A stretch of DNA of 64,000 nt, taken from contig NQMI01000003.1 in NCBI GenBank assembly GCA_002270565.1, positions 489,331 to 553,330 on the forward strand, read 5' to 3'. Origin of the DNA: Stenocarpella maydis (lineage: Eukaryota > Ascomycota > Sordariomycetes > Diaporthales > Diaporthaceae). Made by a program: the position numbers and the translations under genes. The notes under the pieces are model-generated. The model did not search any database, was not told the DNA's origin, and saw only the letters and a program-made list of their open reading frames with translations. Positions 35,001-44,538 of the stretch are shown here, piece after piece (positions within the stretch are counted from its first letter, which is position 1; every line of letters begins with the position of its first letter).

Positions 35001-35754
35001 GCAAGACCTCGACGGGCGCCACCCCGCCGCCAGCGCCATCACCAGCGGTTACGCGGCACCTCCACACGATGATCTCCCCAAAGACGGTCCCCGCCGCGAC
35101 GAGGACCTCGTCCCCGCTGGTCCACCTGACCTGCGCCGAGTACAGGATCGGCCGGGGCGGCGGCGACCTCAGCGACCCGAGACGCCAGCAGCCGCTGCCA
35201 TCACCACCACCCGCGCTGGCCCCAGCGCCTTGCTGGCGTTGCCCCCGCAGCAGCGGTATAACCTCGTTATGAGCCGTCACGAACGCGGCCAGCCCGGGCT
35301 GGCGCGGGCACGCGGCGCCGTGGTAGATCCAGTCGGGCGCCCGGAGCACCTGCCGGTCGGGCACGGCGTGCTCCTGCACGGCGTGCTCCTGCACGGCGCC
35401 GATGCTGCCGCCTTCCTCGGCCCCATCGAGCAAGCCCGCAAGCGTCGACGCGGGCAGGACCGTCACGAGGGGTCCACCCCAGATGAGCACGTCCCCGGGG
35501 GCCGCCTCGCCCCCCGGGGCAATGGAGGGACAGGAAATGCCCTGGATGGGCTGCGCGGCGAAGATGCGCACCGAGGCTCGCAGCCGCTGGGTCTCGGCAT
35601 CGTATACCTTGAGGTGGGTGTCCTCGCCCGAGAGGACGTAGGTTGGCCCGCTGCCGTTACTGCTGCTGCAGCATGGTGGCCTGAAAAATGCTAGCGCGGT
35701 GACGGGGCAGTGGATGTGTTCCCGTTGGAGACGGGGCGGCACATGGTGGTTCAT
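32068..35754 (-). CDS. trm734: WD40 protein Trm734/WDR6, tRNA 2'-O-methylation partner (1228 aa)
   Basis: Regulatory subunit that binds the Trm7/FTSJ1 methyltransferase and directs 2'-O-methylation of the wobble nucleotide (position 34) in tRNAPhe and others. In yeast (Rtt10) it also acts in endosomal recycling. It is a single intron-less frame with ATG at 35752-35754. The opening HCPVTALAFF is followed by more than ten WD40 repeats, for example GHEGSIFGVDFSPEV, LLVSCSDDRTVRVWN, GHVSRIWSVRFSP, LATGGSDGKIQLIE and LATGAEDTNIRIWRAS. The paired propellers and the size match WDR6. A small duplication (AVQEH twice) is visible near residue 130. Another large WD40 scaffold is possible, but the order of the repeats fits WDR6 best. 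Confidence 0.85.
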   Translation of the reverse strand: MNHHVPPRLQREHIHCPVTALAFFRPPCCSSSNGSGPTYVLSGEDTHLKVYDAETQRLRASVRIFAAQPIQGISCPSIAPGGEAAPGDVLIWGGPLVTVLPASTLAGLLDGAEEGGSIGAVQEHAVQEHAVPDRQVLRAPDWIYHGAACPRQPGLAAFVTAHNEVIPLLRGQRQQGAGASAGGGDGSGCWRLGSLRSPPPRPILYSAQVRWTSGDEVLVAAGTVFGEIIVWRCRVTAGDGAGGGVAPVEVLHIFTGHEGSIFGVDFSPEVVIDPRTREASRLLVSCSDDRTVRVWNVSDPGPQGRNKGLPDRGFTGARETGFGDNSATTGLEAIANHHSSEALAVAMGHVSRIWSVRFSPQSIRCSSEGTVASLALYSFGEDATAQKWRLELDAKDRATPPSEHDTAVKATITHETTFHNHDGKHIWSSALAFPAPLSPKKELLATGGSDGKIQLIEETLELHKQKAGSGLPNIETRVLPSIPPLEEVNSTAHQPSHSHLADSRPLHMYGLPSGKSVIATTASGRILTGSLDASEVSWKEVSVPEPIRDDLRRYQTIRCAGQDVTLIGSPSGQLYVFFNDMIRPVMKLARKIAEIFVLPLEDFHRLGFCEAVPRQVPVIVTTMGGSEVKLVLLDPAAEEVVLHEASIELEKGFVATAVGACQDILIFGSRIGALSLHRLDKSGSNSIRVAQASRPGSKDSVSSIIPLPAKPGLPCPYFLTTSRDGRYRIYETSRQTSGSDDTVTLHLRHEAIPPLGPMIESGFFTTTITTSSHPDSKPRLILCGFRSREFVVWDETTQQELASVECGGGHRAFTYLVDAASPGRLSFIWTRASRTCFYTQEGVSRRSLKPGGHGREIKAAAASERGGLLATGAEDTNIRIWRASAGHEAGGKARGLSCLAVVERHRAGIQCLRWAGRAYLVSSAGAEELFVWRVTWLDRSAYEGIAVRCEGVYPDKTRDGDLRIMSFDVQVLDPARDAEEGTSGEVLCLSLVLSNSTLKTYRYSRGEGFRLLAHGQYTGACPTQVRHLSIQPGPDGPWDLHVLTASTDGHIALWKAEGVSMTPGAAEQAEYRLVEAQRLHQSSIKAMDLRAIPEATSPPTSYAVFTGGDDNAMGHARLDRTAGGCFSITSRSLVGGAHAAAITGLCVAGVELGGGGSGPAGRCRVRLCTASNDQKVRAWVAGFGAGGAVGEVSLAGDGYSGVADCGDLELLGGGRVVVAGVGMEVWTV

Positions 35755-35914
35755 GTCGAGGTGGTGGGTGGGCAGGTTTTGAGTCTCGGGGAAATTTGCG
35801 AGTGGGCGAGTCAGAATCCGCCCGGCCTAAAGGTTTTTGCCTGGAGCCGCCGCCCAACTCGGCGACAAGATGGATTCAGGAACTGAGTCTCCTCTTGAGC
35901 ATCACTTTATGCTT

Positions 35915-35966
<52 letters not shown>

Positions 35967-36446
35967 GTTCATGCTTTCGGCACATTCGTGATTTTTAACT
36001 GACCTGGCTAATAATTGCATTGGTCGGTCGCTCGAGGTTTGCAGGCTGCCCGTTCCCAGTGCGAACCCAGTACAGTCATCTCAATTGCACGGCCACACAC
36101 GTCACATGTGCGGGAAAAGTTCAACTTCTTTCCAATATGTCTGGTTTCATTTCCTCCCGGTAGTTTAGCGGGGTATCGTTGTCCTGTAGCACCAGCAGTC
36201 CACCTGACCGATGTCATGATATTCCTCCCTCAACCAGCCCTGACGAGATAAATAGTCGTGATAGCCCAAAACTGCCCCTTCCACCAGGGCCCAGAACGCC
36301 TTACATGCAAGAAGATACTAATTAGGCAGAACAAGGGAGTATTTCCATCCGCCATTCTTGACGGTCAAGATGTGTTTTTCGATGTTCAAAAGAGGCCAAC
36401 GACCTCACGGCCGCAAGCTTGTTGTCGGGTCATCAGCGGCAGACGC
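35755..36446. other. Intergenic with long poly(A) tract, trm734 promoter side
   Basis: 692 bp between the trm734 start and the sur7 stop (both minus strand). The first part must hold the trm734 promoter. The central poly(A) tract is listed separately. No gene is seen. Confidence 0.6.
35919..35964 (+). repeat. Poly(A) tract of about 44 A with short flanking direct repeat
   Basis: An uninterrupted A run preceded by ttt. The octamer atgctttc stands just before it (35909-35916) and again just after it (about 35970-35977). Flanking direct repeats beside a poly(A) run are the footprint expected of a retroposed RNA end, but almost no insert body is present. Simple A-tract expansion or an assembly artefact is equally possible. 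Confidence 0.75.
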
Positions 36447-37598
36447 TCAAGAGCGGTGCTGGTAAGGCTCGTAAGCCATATCGTTGCGACTCGTGCGAGG
36501 GTTGCCGTACGCGGCACCCTGGCCGAAGCCACCACCGTAGGCAGTGTTGCCATAGGCGCTGTCGCGGCCCCCGGCGCCGTAGGCGTTGTTGTGGGGCTCG
36601 CTGAGAGGGGCGTATGCACCAGACATGGGGAGCTTCTCAGCGTCGTCGAGGTGCTTCTTGCGGCCGAAGCCGGCGGACTTGCCGCGGGACCGGTTGTGGT
36701 CGGGGGCGCAGCAGCAGATGGTGAACATCCAGAAGAAGGCGGCGCCGATGGCGAAGGCGGCTGCGATCCAGGCGGCGGACAGGAATCTGGTGTTGATGGA
36801 CCCGGTGACGCCGTACACCTTGGCGGTGCCCTCGACAGCGCCGACAACGACGGACGCCATGGCAGTGGCCAGGGCGGCGGCGGCACAGACGGCAACGGCG
36901 GCGGTGGCGGAGATGATAAAGGTGCAGCACGAGAAGGCTCGCGAGCAGTTGGCGAAGATGCCCAGGAAAAGCGAGACGCCGAGGGCGACGTAAGCAATGA
37001 TGAAGACGACCTCGGTCCACTTTGTGACGGTGCTGAAGGTGTTCATGGCCGTCTTGATGCTGTCCGGCATGGTGATATTCTCGCCAGAAGAGCGGGCCAC
37101 CGAGTCCAGCTTGGCCTGGAAGTTGGAGGTGGCGTTGGAGGCCCAGTCGAACTGCGCCGTCTTGCAGGTCCTGTCGCCGGAGGCAGAGATCTCGCAGTAA
37201 CCCCAGAGGCTAACCAGGTAGGCGTCAGCCAGGCCGAGGTCAGCAGCCGTGATGTTCGTCCCGGTGATAGCGTTGGTGATGGCAGAGACATCAGAGGTAT
37301 CGATGCCGGCGGCGTTGGCGGCGTCGGTAGCCTGCGACATGAGGTCGGACGCGCCGGTAGAAGCACTGCTGGTGGCAGCGATGATGGAGTCTGAGAGGTC
37401 GCGCTGGTGGAGGTCCCGGCTGCTCAACAGTGATGTGATGGAGTTTGAGCTGATGGACAGGTCGGTTGTGTTGACCTTGAACAGGTACATGCTCTTGTCT
37501 GTGACTCCTGAGAGACCAGCAACCAGCAGGGCAATCAAGCTGGCCACCGTCAGGATGAAGGGCAGGGCCACACAGAATATCCTTCCTATGTTAGCCAT
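36447..37598 (-). CDS. sur7: Sur7/PalI-family plasma-membrane protein (383 aa)
   Basis: Tetraspan protein of the MCC/eisosome compartment, linked to endocytosis, cell-wall order and stress. The start MANIGRIFCVALPFI (ATG at 37596-37598) places a transmembrane helix at residues 6-28, as in the family. The frame stays open upstream, but that sequence is low in complexity and belongs to the leader. An extracellular loop with GYCEIS and a Cys (residues about 30-190) follows. Three more helices come next (VVFIIAYVALGVSLFLGIF, then FIISATAAVAVCAAAALATA, then AAWIAAAFAIGAAFFWMFTI). The cytosolic tail is Gly/Tyr/Asn-rich (GAGGRDSAYGNTAYGGGFGQ). It ends ...YEPYQHRS. It may be regulated together with pil1, but the sequence does not show this. 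Confidence 0.92.
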   Translation of the reverse strand: MANIGRIFCVALPFILTVASLIALLVAGLSGVTDKSMYLFKVNTTDLSISSNSITSLLSSRDLHQRDLSDSIIAATSSASTGASDLMSQATDAANAAGIDTSDVSAITNAITGTNITAADLGLADAYLVSLWGYCEISASGDRTCKTAQFDWASNATSNFQAKLDSVARSSGENITMPDSIKTAMNTFSTVTKWTEVVFIIAYVALGVSLFLGIFANCSRAFSCCTFIISATAAVAVCAAAALATAMASVVVGAVEGTAKVYGVTGSINTRFLSAAWIAAAFAIGAAFFWMFTICCCAPDHNRSRGKSAGFGRKKHLDDAEKLPMSGAYAPLSEPHNNAYGAGGRDSAYGNTAYGGGFGQGAAYGNPRTSRNDMAYEPYQHRS

Positions 37599-40500
37599 CT
37601 TGAGGGCTCGTTTCGGCTTCCGGCTGTCGTTGAGAGAAGATCGGTTTTGGTCAAGTGGTGATGGTGTAGACCCGTGGTATGACGTCGGTTGTATAGTCTG
37701 GGGGTACCAAATATGTGGGACCTCTGGGTTTGGTGATGTCGGAGAGAGAAGCCACCAACGATCAAATGCCAAACCTATGGGGATGCTGCTAAAAACGCTG
37801 GGAGCGAGAGGATGAGAAGAGGGAGAGAGCAGATGCCAGGCATCAAACAAAGTGGCAAAGGGGGATGATGCAGGATAAATAATGAGTTGACTGTGGCTGG
37901 GGCTGGGCGTGCCTGCACACACACAACACACTACACACCAGGCCGAACACGACAGGGCCAGGGCAGCCGGGCCTGGGTGGGATGTGAGATGCGGGCAGTG
38001 CCCTCCCAGCGTCACCCCTGCCAGGTACGGGGCCTCCAAGCCTGCGCGCTCCACTTTTCTCAGCCTGGCCTTGTCGCCGCAGCAAGACAAAGACTTGCTG
38101 CCCAGCCGAAGATCGCTTGTGATTATGAATTACAGTGGCGCAGTAACGGGCCGAGGGCGTTCGGCCGCCCGCCTGCTTCGCTGCTTCCGCTGCCAACTGC
38201 CTCTTGGTGGCTGCTGCGACTGGCAACCAGTGTTCGGCATCAAGGCCCCCGGAGCTGGGGACATCCTGACGACACACACAGCAGCCAGCCAGTTCCGACT
38301 GACTGCCTGGCCCTGCAGGCCTTGGTGACGAAAAGCTTGGCTGGTGATGCGTTGTCTGCTGGCTCTGCTCCGCATGTTTTGCTGGTGCGCGCGAAATCCC
38401 ACCGGCTGCATCATGTTTTGTGGGGGTGGATGACATCGACAATCTTCTTGAGCGCTCATCCTCCTTGACCTACTTACGGAGTACTGTTGATAGATTACCC
38501 GCCTACGCAGTGTGCCTGCGCGCCTACCTGCCTGGTGCCCAGCACGACATGCTCAGTCCAGATGGCTGGGTCTTTAGCGGATCGGCCGCTCCATCGCAGT
38601 CACATCAGACGCATCCATCTCACCGTCTTCTGCGACAAGGCCTGCAGGCCTGCGTGGGCGTGGCCTGCAGCTGCACAGACAAGCCAGATTCATGCACGGA
38701 ATGCCTGCACAAGTCCCGCGCTCATCCACATCACCTCCCCACAGAGCATCTGGGGCGTTGTCCAGGTGGACAGACACAAGTTCCAGAGTGTTGGGACAAA
38801 ACGTCTGCATAGCCAAGCGTCACTGTATGAGCGACCACTCTACATAGTACAGCAAGTGCTTATGCGCCCGGCCGATGCAACTGCACGCCGGCACTCTTGG
38901 TCCCTTGGCCGCCTTTGCCGGTGCTAGGCCTAGCCAGCCTCAGCCGGAATCTAGGTTTTTGCCTGAAACCACCCAGACGCCTTGGTTCGAACGCACGTGT
39001 TGTGTGGACTATCACCGATATGCGTGGGATGAGGTCACGGCTATGTTGCCTGCGAGGGGTGAGTGCGGGTACGGCAGCACAGGGGGACAGCCTTGATCGG
39101 CAGGTTGGATTGCCCAGACAACAACAAAAAATCGGAAACAGGCTGTCATGAACCATGGGACACTTGAAAATACGAGCTCCGTCCTCCTGATGTGCAGAGC
39201 TGCCAGGTGACGGTTTTGTCTTCTGGGTCTTCTTTGGGGAAGGCCGGTGTGGGCGCAAAGGGCGAGCCCCGCCTGACTCGTTTCAGCTACACTAGGTACA
39301 TAAAAGAGGGTGTCCACGCAATTCAAACCCGCCACAATCACGACAGCGTTCCCATTTGACACAGGCACGACCCGAAGGCTGTGCAAGCCCACACTAGTGT
39401 AGCTCTCTCTGCTGCTCTGCTGCTCTGCTGCTCTGCTGGGCCCTGCCAGAGGAAGCTCGGACCACCCCACCCGATCCCGGGGCCCGGGCGTGCGCGAGAC
39501 CCTGACAACATTTTAGCTTGTGGGCCTCCCTCTGGGCGTTGCTAAGAATAGCAAACCCGGCCAGCACTACAATACCACCAGGCAGTGTTGCCCACGCCGA
39601 CGGCTTATGAAATCAGCCTCCCGCGCTATTCACATTGGCAGCAGGCCCGATGCCTCGGCCGGCCGGAGCCACGGCAAGCGACGGCCTGACACTGGCCGCC
39701 TGCTGCTTCGGCCCTCCATCCGCGCTGCCGAAACCATGCCTTGCCTCGCATCGGCTGCACGATCTTTTGGGGCGTCCCTCGGCCCCAAACACGGACTGCT
39801 CGCTTCGGGTTCACTCTCGTCTCGACGGATCCACCCGCCCGCCAGGAATCGCGGTGCTGCTTTCCCCGCTGACTCGGGAAGCTCTGGCGAGCAAAGCTTG
39901 ATACCACTTCGTTTAATAATCACCTGGGTAGCATCCTCAAGTCGCTTTTACTGCGTCGCCGCTCTTCGCTCTCACACGGCTTGCGCTCCACCCCTCTATA
40001 CATTCACCCCCATCTGTACGATTATCGCGGTTTCTGGAGGGGGGCCGAGAATTATTCAGTCACACCAGCAGTAGGAATACCTTCCACTCCAGTAGTTAAA
40101 AGCCATTTTAGGGGTCGGCCTGGCTATGGCATATGCGGTGTATTGGTTGCGCTTTCCTGCGTCATCAGTTGGACCGAGGGCTAGGACCGCGGCATTTGCT
40201 TTGCTTCGGTCGGTTCTCGAGAACTGGAGCAGGAGTGGGATACAGTGGAGGCTGTACCTGCTGTGCTCTGTGCGTCCAAGTGAGACCTCAAGTTTTCTAC
40301 TACAAATCCCGCAATACACTACACAATATGGCCGTCTTCATGTAATACAACCCAAGGCAACTAATTGCAGGCACATATACTTCTTGGAAAGTCGCTCGTG
40401 AATATCTAGAGAAATAGACAACCCTGGCCTTGCCGTCTACTAATGTTCACAAGGCAATTTTCACTCCGCCTCAAATCCTCGACCTGAAATTATCTTGCTC

Positions 40501-40699
40501 GACATGTTTATCTCCATGAAGGCACATTCAGGCTCATTCAAAAACTAAGATGGAAATGCCTCAGTCATGAGTTTCTGACCGCACAACAGTCACCCTTCGC
40601 CTCCGCTGCGTTACATGAGATGGATAAGCTATAAGCATGGTTATTGATTTCGGATGAATATATGCCGCTCGCCTTTCCTAGGCCTGATCATCTGGCTCA
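37599..40699. other. Intergenic, upstream of sur7
   Basis: 3.1 kb without a supportable gene. The stretch next to sur7 (37599-38090) is open in the sur7 frame but reads as leader. A perfect short repeat, ctgctctg units, lies at about 39408-39438. Frames on both strands are short and unconserved in character. Confidence 0.5.
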
Positions 40700-41505
40700 A
40701 GCCTCGTCCACGGCTTGGATCAACTCATGGAGATGGTCACACCACCACCTGTACGGCAATCCAATGACTCTGTCTTCGAAAGTATCTCAAAATCAACTTG
40801 AGCTCATTGAAAAGCAGAAGAGCCTTGCTAAGCGCAAGCGTCATCAAGACATGTTCTATTTCGTATACGAAGCTCAGGATTCAAGCACAAATCAACCAGC
40901 ATATACCGAAGATGAGCTTCATACGGAGGCTACCTTACTTAAAATTACTAGTTCTAATACTACAACTACAAGCCTCACTAGCATCTTCTATTATCTCATC
41001 AGAGCGCCAAGATATTATCAGAAACTCATCAATAAGTTACAAAAAACATTTAAGACAGGAGGTGATATCATCTACAGTCCAAAGCTTCTAGGCTGCACGT
41101 ATCTTCGGGCATATATCGATGAGGAATACGTCTTATACCCCCCCGACCCTATAACCCACCCCAAGAGGTCCCTGCGGGCGGTCTCAAGGTTCTAAACGAC
41201 TATTAACCCAAGGGAACTATAGTTGGCTCGGCTCCCTGGTGCGACGCGCTCAACTTCGGGGTCTATGGAGATCCCACAATCTCCCGATCTGAGCTTTAAG
41301 TCGTGGATAAGGCCGCGGGAGTTACCAAGGAGATGGTTGTCGAGGTTTGCACCAGCTTCCACCCTTTTCTAATAAGCCCAGGTAGCTAGCTATACTAGGA
41401 AGAACATAGCCCTTGCGGAAATCCTGCTTTTCGTCTCTAGGACGCTACTCCAGGTAGAAGTTCAGTTCAGGAAGAGGCCATCTCCTGAAGCGGAGTCTGG
41501 TTAAG
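40700..41505 (+). pseudogene. Decayed cytochrome P450 (CYP65/trichothecene-oxygenase-like)
   Basis: The frame from about 40770 to 41160 reads like the middle of a fungal P450: RHQDMFYFVYEAQD, YTEDELHTEATLL, an I-helix remnant SSNTTTTSL (normally GSDTT), YYLIRAPRYYQKL, and YLRAYIDEEYVLYPPDP. In the last piece the invariant ExxR has been lost. After a frame change it continues as PAGGLKV, then TIVGSAPWCDALNFG with a TAA inside. A last piece (about 41388-41505) gives KNIALAEILLF, the sequence that normally follows the haem cysteine. The haem loop itself is not recognisable. Several stops, frame changes and an AT-rich bias (TA-rich substitutions) suggest RIP-type decay. The original enzyme would have been a microsomal monooxygenase of secondary metabolism. 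Confidence 0.85.
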
Positions 41506-42074
41506 CATGAGATAAACGACGGTGAAAATTTCAGGTTGGAAGTCCGAGGTCCTGTTTCGATCTACGAACAATTGGCAATAGTTGAGGGAGGGTGGCTAAT
41601 TGGCAAAATACCTAGGTAAGGAGGGTAGGCAGCTTGAAGGGGGTGGAGGAAAAGACAACGCACGGGCCACAATAGAGCTGAGGATGAGATAGTGGCCAGT
41701 GCGTTACAGAAGGGTTTCCTGCGACTGCTGAACCTCTAGCATCAGTCATCATGATGGATGTCGACCGAGGCTAGCCTGGATGAATCAAACAACCTCACCG
41801 GGCGCGCTCTTGGGTCCTTGTTGGTTGATCTTCCTGTCCCGATTCGCTGACTGGAGCGTAACATGTGTCACGGATGATGTCCCAGCAGGACCTAAACAGC
41901 CAGCTCCGTGTCGTGATCCCAGGCGCTATCTCTGCAGGACTTCTAGCATCAGCTGCATTGGGAAGCAAGTTTCCACCAGTGCCCTCCAAGCCATCTACTC
42001 TGAAGATCACAGCCGCACTCGTCAGTGTCTGAAAGCACACGTTATATCTTGACCTGAGAAGGCCGGTATTTTCC
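41506..42074. promoter_or_regulatory. Upstream region of mdm12
   Basis: 569 bp between the P450 remnant and mdm12. It contains the palindrome TACCTAGGTA at 41609-41618. No gene is seen. Confidence 0.5.
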
Positions 42075-43538
42075 ATGTCGATCGATCTCAACTGGGAGAC
42101 CTTAACCACCGGCCCCGATGGAGAAGCGCTCGCCCACAGCATCCGTGACTTCATCCATACAAAGTTCCAGTCGGTCCCGCTACCTCGCTTCATCAAGTCC
42201 GTGACGGTCCACGACTTCGAGTTCGGCACCACGCCGCCCGAGCTCGAGCTCAAGGATATCACGGACCCACTTCCCGACTTCTACGAGGAAAACCTGGCTG
42301 CCGACGATGATGACTCCGACTCCGACGAGGAGTATGACGGACGGCATTTCGACCATGACCTCGAAGGTGAAGGCACGGGCGTCCCGGAGGAGCTCATAGC
42401 AGCGTCTGAGAAGAGGCACAGGAATGGTCAGGCCGCGAGGCTGACGGCGATACCCCCGCACGTCAGCACGGCGGGCTTCGCAGGCTCGCCACTCAGGGGC
42501 GGACCCCTCCCGCCCATGCAGGACCTAGGGAGCCCCTTCCTGGGCACCTCGACTCCTGGAATACCGGGAGGGACGTCAAACCTCAACTACTTCCACTCGC
42601 ACCTCATGGGCGGGCCGTCCGGGACCCAGACGCCGCTGGCTGCGGTGGCGGGGGCACATCTCGGCAACAACAATCACCACCACAATCATCGTTGGACACC
42701 AGAAGCGGGGGGTACGAGCACCCTGTCTACAATCAATACAGCACAATTTCCAGACTCATTGGGCAGACAGCGGTCGGTGGACGGCCGTGCACCAAGTCAC
42801 AGCCGTAACCACAGCCAGAGCTCAGGCTCTGTGGCGGACTCTTACAACACCGTCAGCGGCCTGACACCAATACGTCCGGGCAGCACAGCCCTGCGAGAGA
42901 AGTCGAGCGTGTCTACATTCGCACCGACTGCTTCTGCGGGGACGTCGAGACCGCCCACGCGGGACAACGCGAATGCACCCATATCCATGCTCGCAGGCTC
43001 GGCAATCACAGAGGGTGAGGAGCAACACGGTGACCAAGACCAGAAGGACCAGCGCCGGTTCCGTGAGGCAAGGACTGAGGACATCCAGGCCGTGTTCCGG
43101 ATCAAGTACTCGGGCGACGTGAAGCTGTTACTCACGGCAGACATACTACTCGACTACCCAATGCCGAGTTTCGTCGGCATCCCGTTGCGGCTAAGCATTA
43201 CGGGCATGTCGTTCGACGGCGTCGGCGTCGTTGCTCACATCCGGAAGAGGGTGCACTTCTGCTTCCTGAGTCCGGAGGACGCACTGGCCGCTGTCGGGAG
43301 TGACGGGGCCGGGCAGGCCGAGGATCCAGCCGAAGGGGCTGGTCCGTCTAACATACGGCCTGGAAAGATGGGCGGTCTTCTCCAGGAGATCAGGGTGGAG
43401 AGTGAGATTGGGCAAAGGGAAGGAGGCAAGCAGAGCCTCAAGAACGTGGGCAAGGTGGAGCGCTTCGTGCTGGAACAAGTGCGGCGCATATTCGAAGAGG
43501 AATTTGTCTATCCCAGTTTTTGGACATTCCTCGTGTAA
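42075..43538 (+). CDS. mdm12: Mdm12, ERMES subunit (487 aa)
   Basis: SMP-domain lipid-transfer component of the ER-mitochondria encounter structure, placed between Mmm1 and Mdm34 and needed for phospholipid exchange and mitochondrial shape. It is a single frame. The start MSIDLNWETLTTGPDGEALA is the conserved N-terminus, followed by FIKSVTVHDFEFGTTPPELE and ITDPLPDFYEE. Residues about 80-335 form the variable acidic, Gly/Ser/Pro-rich insert of filamentous fungi. The SMP fold resumes at FRIKYSGDVKLLLTADILLD and ends with the invariant VYPSFWTFLV. The family is usually a little over 400 aa. The extra length lies in the insert. Confidence 0.97.
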   Translation: MSIDLNWETLTTGPDGEALAHSIRDFIHTKFQSVPLPRFIKSVTVHDFEFGTTPPELELKDITDPLPDFYEENLAADDDDSDSDEEYDGRHFDHDLEGEGTGVPEELIAASEKRHRNGQAARLTAIPPHVSTAGFAGSPLRGGPLPPMQDLGSPFLGTSTPGIPGGTSNLNYFHSHLMGGPSGTQTPLAAVAGAHLGNNNHHHNHRWTPEAGGTSTLSTINTAQFPDSLGRQRSVDGRAPSHSRNHSQSSGSVADSYNTVSGLTPIRPGSTALREKSSVSTFAPTASAGTSRPPTRDNANAPISMLAGSAITEGEEQHGDQDQKDQRRFREARTEDIQAVFRIKYSGDVKLLLTADILLDYPMPSFVGIPLRLSITGMSFDGVGVVAHIRKRVHFCFLSPEDALAAVGSDGAGQAEDPAEGAGPSNIRPGKMGGLLQEIRVESEIGQREGGKQSLKNVGKVERFVLEQVRRIFEEEFVYPSFWTFLV

Positions 43539-43678
43539 CATAGCCCATGGCTGCAAAATGAAGCAGTCGTCGACGAAGCAACTCGAGGCCACCCCCCCCC
43601 CGCCAAAACACGGACGGCTCTTTCTCATGAATTTCCTAGGAATGCGTAGCTGCTCGTGCTGTAGTCAAGACCCCAGTT

Positions 43679-44538
43679 TCATGTCAAAGTCGACTTGAAC
43701 CCTTGATAAGCCGAGTTGATGTCCAGTTCCAGCTCCCTCGCCTGCGCCTCGCTCAGCTCCTCGGTCGCTTTCATCTGGTTCAGCGTGATGAGCCACTGCA
43801 CTATCTTGCCCCGGTTCTCAAAGTCCCGGTCGGTCACCTTGTTCACCGACTGGATTACGTCCGTCAGCAGCGGGTGCAGCTGGTCCTTCGCCAACAGGCC
43901 CAGCCGCAGCGCGTCCAGGAAGGTGATGAAGTCCTGCGTGGCCTCGAGGATAAGCGCGCCACTCGTGTTGCCGGCGGCAGCTGGTGCGGGCGCGGAGCCC
44001 GAGGAGGCTGTCACGGCCGTGGACGGCATGCCGACGCGGATGCGCTCCGTTGCGCGCGGGACTTCGAGCTGTTTTCGGCTGTCAGATGGTTTCTTGGGTG
44101 ATTTTCCTTTCCTGGGGCCCCTCTTGTTCTCCTGAGCCACGAGTAAAAGTCAACCTACATCCCATTCGGCCTTGAATTCCTCCAACCCTACAAAAGCCCT
44201 CGCGACGGCCTCATCAGCCAGGATCGACTTGTACTGCTTCAGTGACCTCTCGCAGATTTCAGTATATTCTGACTCGGGTATGGCATCCTTAAGGAACGCC
44301 TTCTCCAGCTCATCGAGAGTGATTATGATACTAAATATCTCGGCGAGTGAGTCCTGTAGGTCTCGCTCCGCGCGAGTGTCTGCGAGCTTCACCTCCTGCG
44401 GATGTGATGTTAGCAACGTGAGCTCCGCACGGTGGAGCTTTAGAGATGACGTGCCTCATCCAGATTTATTGTTGCCGACAGCGCTGTATTCGGGACGTAG
44501 CTGTGAGGCGTAGGGGCGTAGGCTTGCCTTGGAATCAT
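43679..44538 (-). CDS. vps28: ESCRT-I subunit Vps28, three exons (236 aa)
   Basis: Part of ESCRT-I (with Vps23 and Vps37), which sorts ubiquitinated cargo into multivesicular bodies. In filamentous fungi it also supports pH signalling. Exon 1, 44455-44538 (MIPRQAYAPTPHSYVP...INLDE); exon 2, 44159-44395 (EVKLADTRAERDLQDSLAEI, the N-terminal helical core); exon 3, 43679-44068 (the C-terminal four-helix domain that binds Vps20/Vps36: LDALRLGLLAKDQLHPLLTD). Intron 2 (44069-44158, 90 nt) has gtaggt and aacag. Intron 1 (44396-44454, 59 nt) has the donor GC (gag|gcacgt) with a perfect branch gctaac and acceptor cgcag. No GT donor preserves the conserved NLDE-EVKLADT junction. A 13-codon upstream ORF ends TGA overlapping the start (ATGA). 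Confidence 0.93.

Noticed and set aside
34741..35694. 317-codon plus-strand frame
   Set aside because: Antisense to the GC-rich 5' part of trm734, low in complexity, with no motifs.
36258..37394. 378-codon plus-strand frame
   Set aside because: It is antisense to the sur7 gene, Gly/Val/Arg-rich, and has no recognisable domain. It is a codon-composition shadow.
37599..38090. N-terminal extension of the Sur7 frame
   Set aside because: The conserved family start MANIGRIF at 37598 puts the first membrane helix at the usual place. The extension is low in complexity.
40644..41195. 183-codon frame as an intact gene
   Set aside because: It covers only the middle of a P450 with damaged motifs and continues in other frames, so it is a relic.
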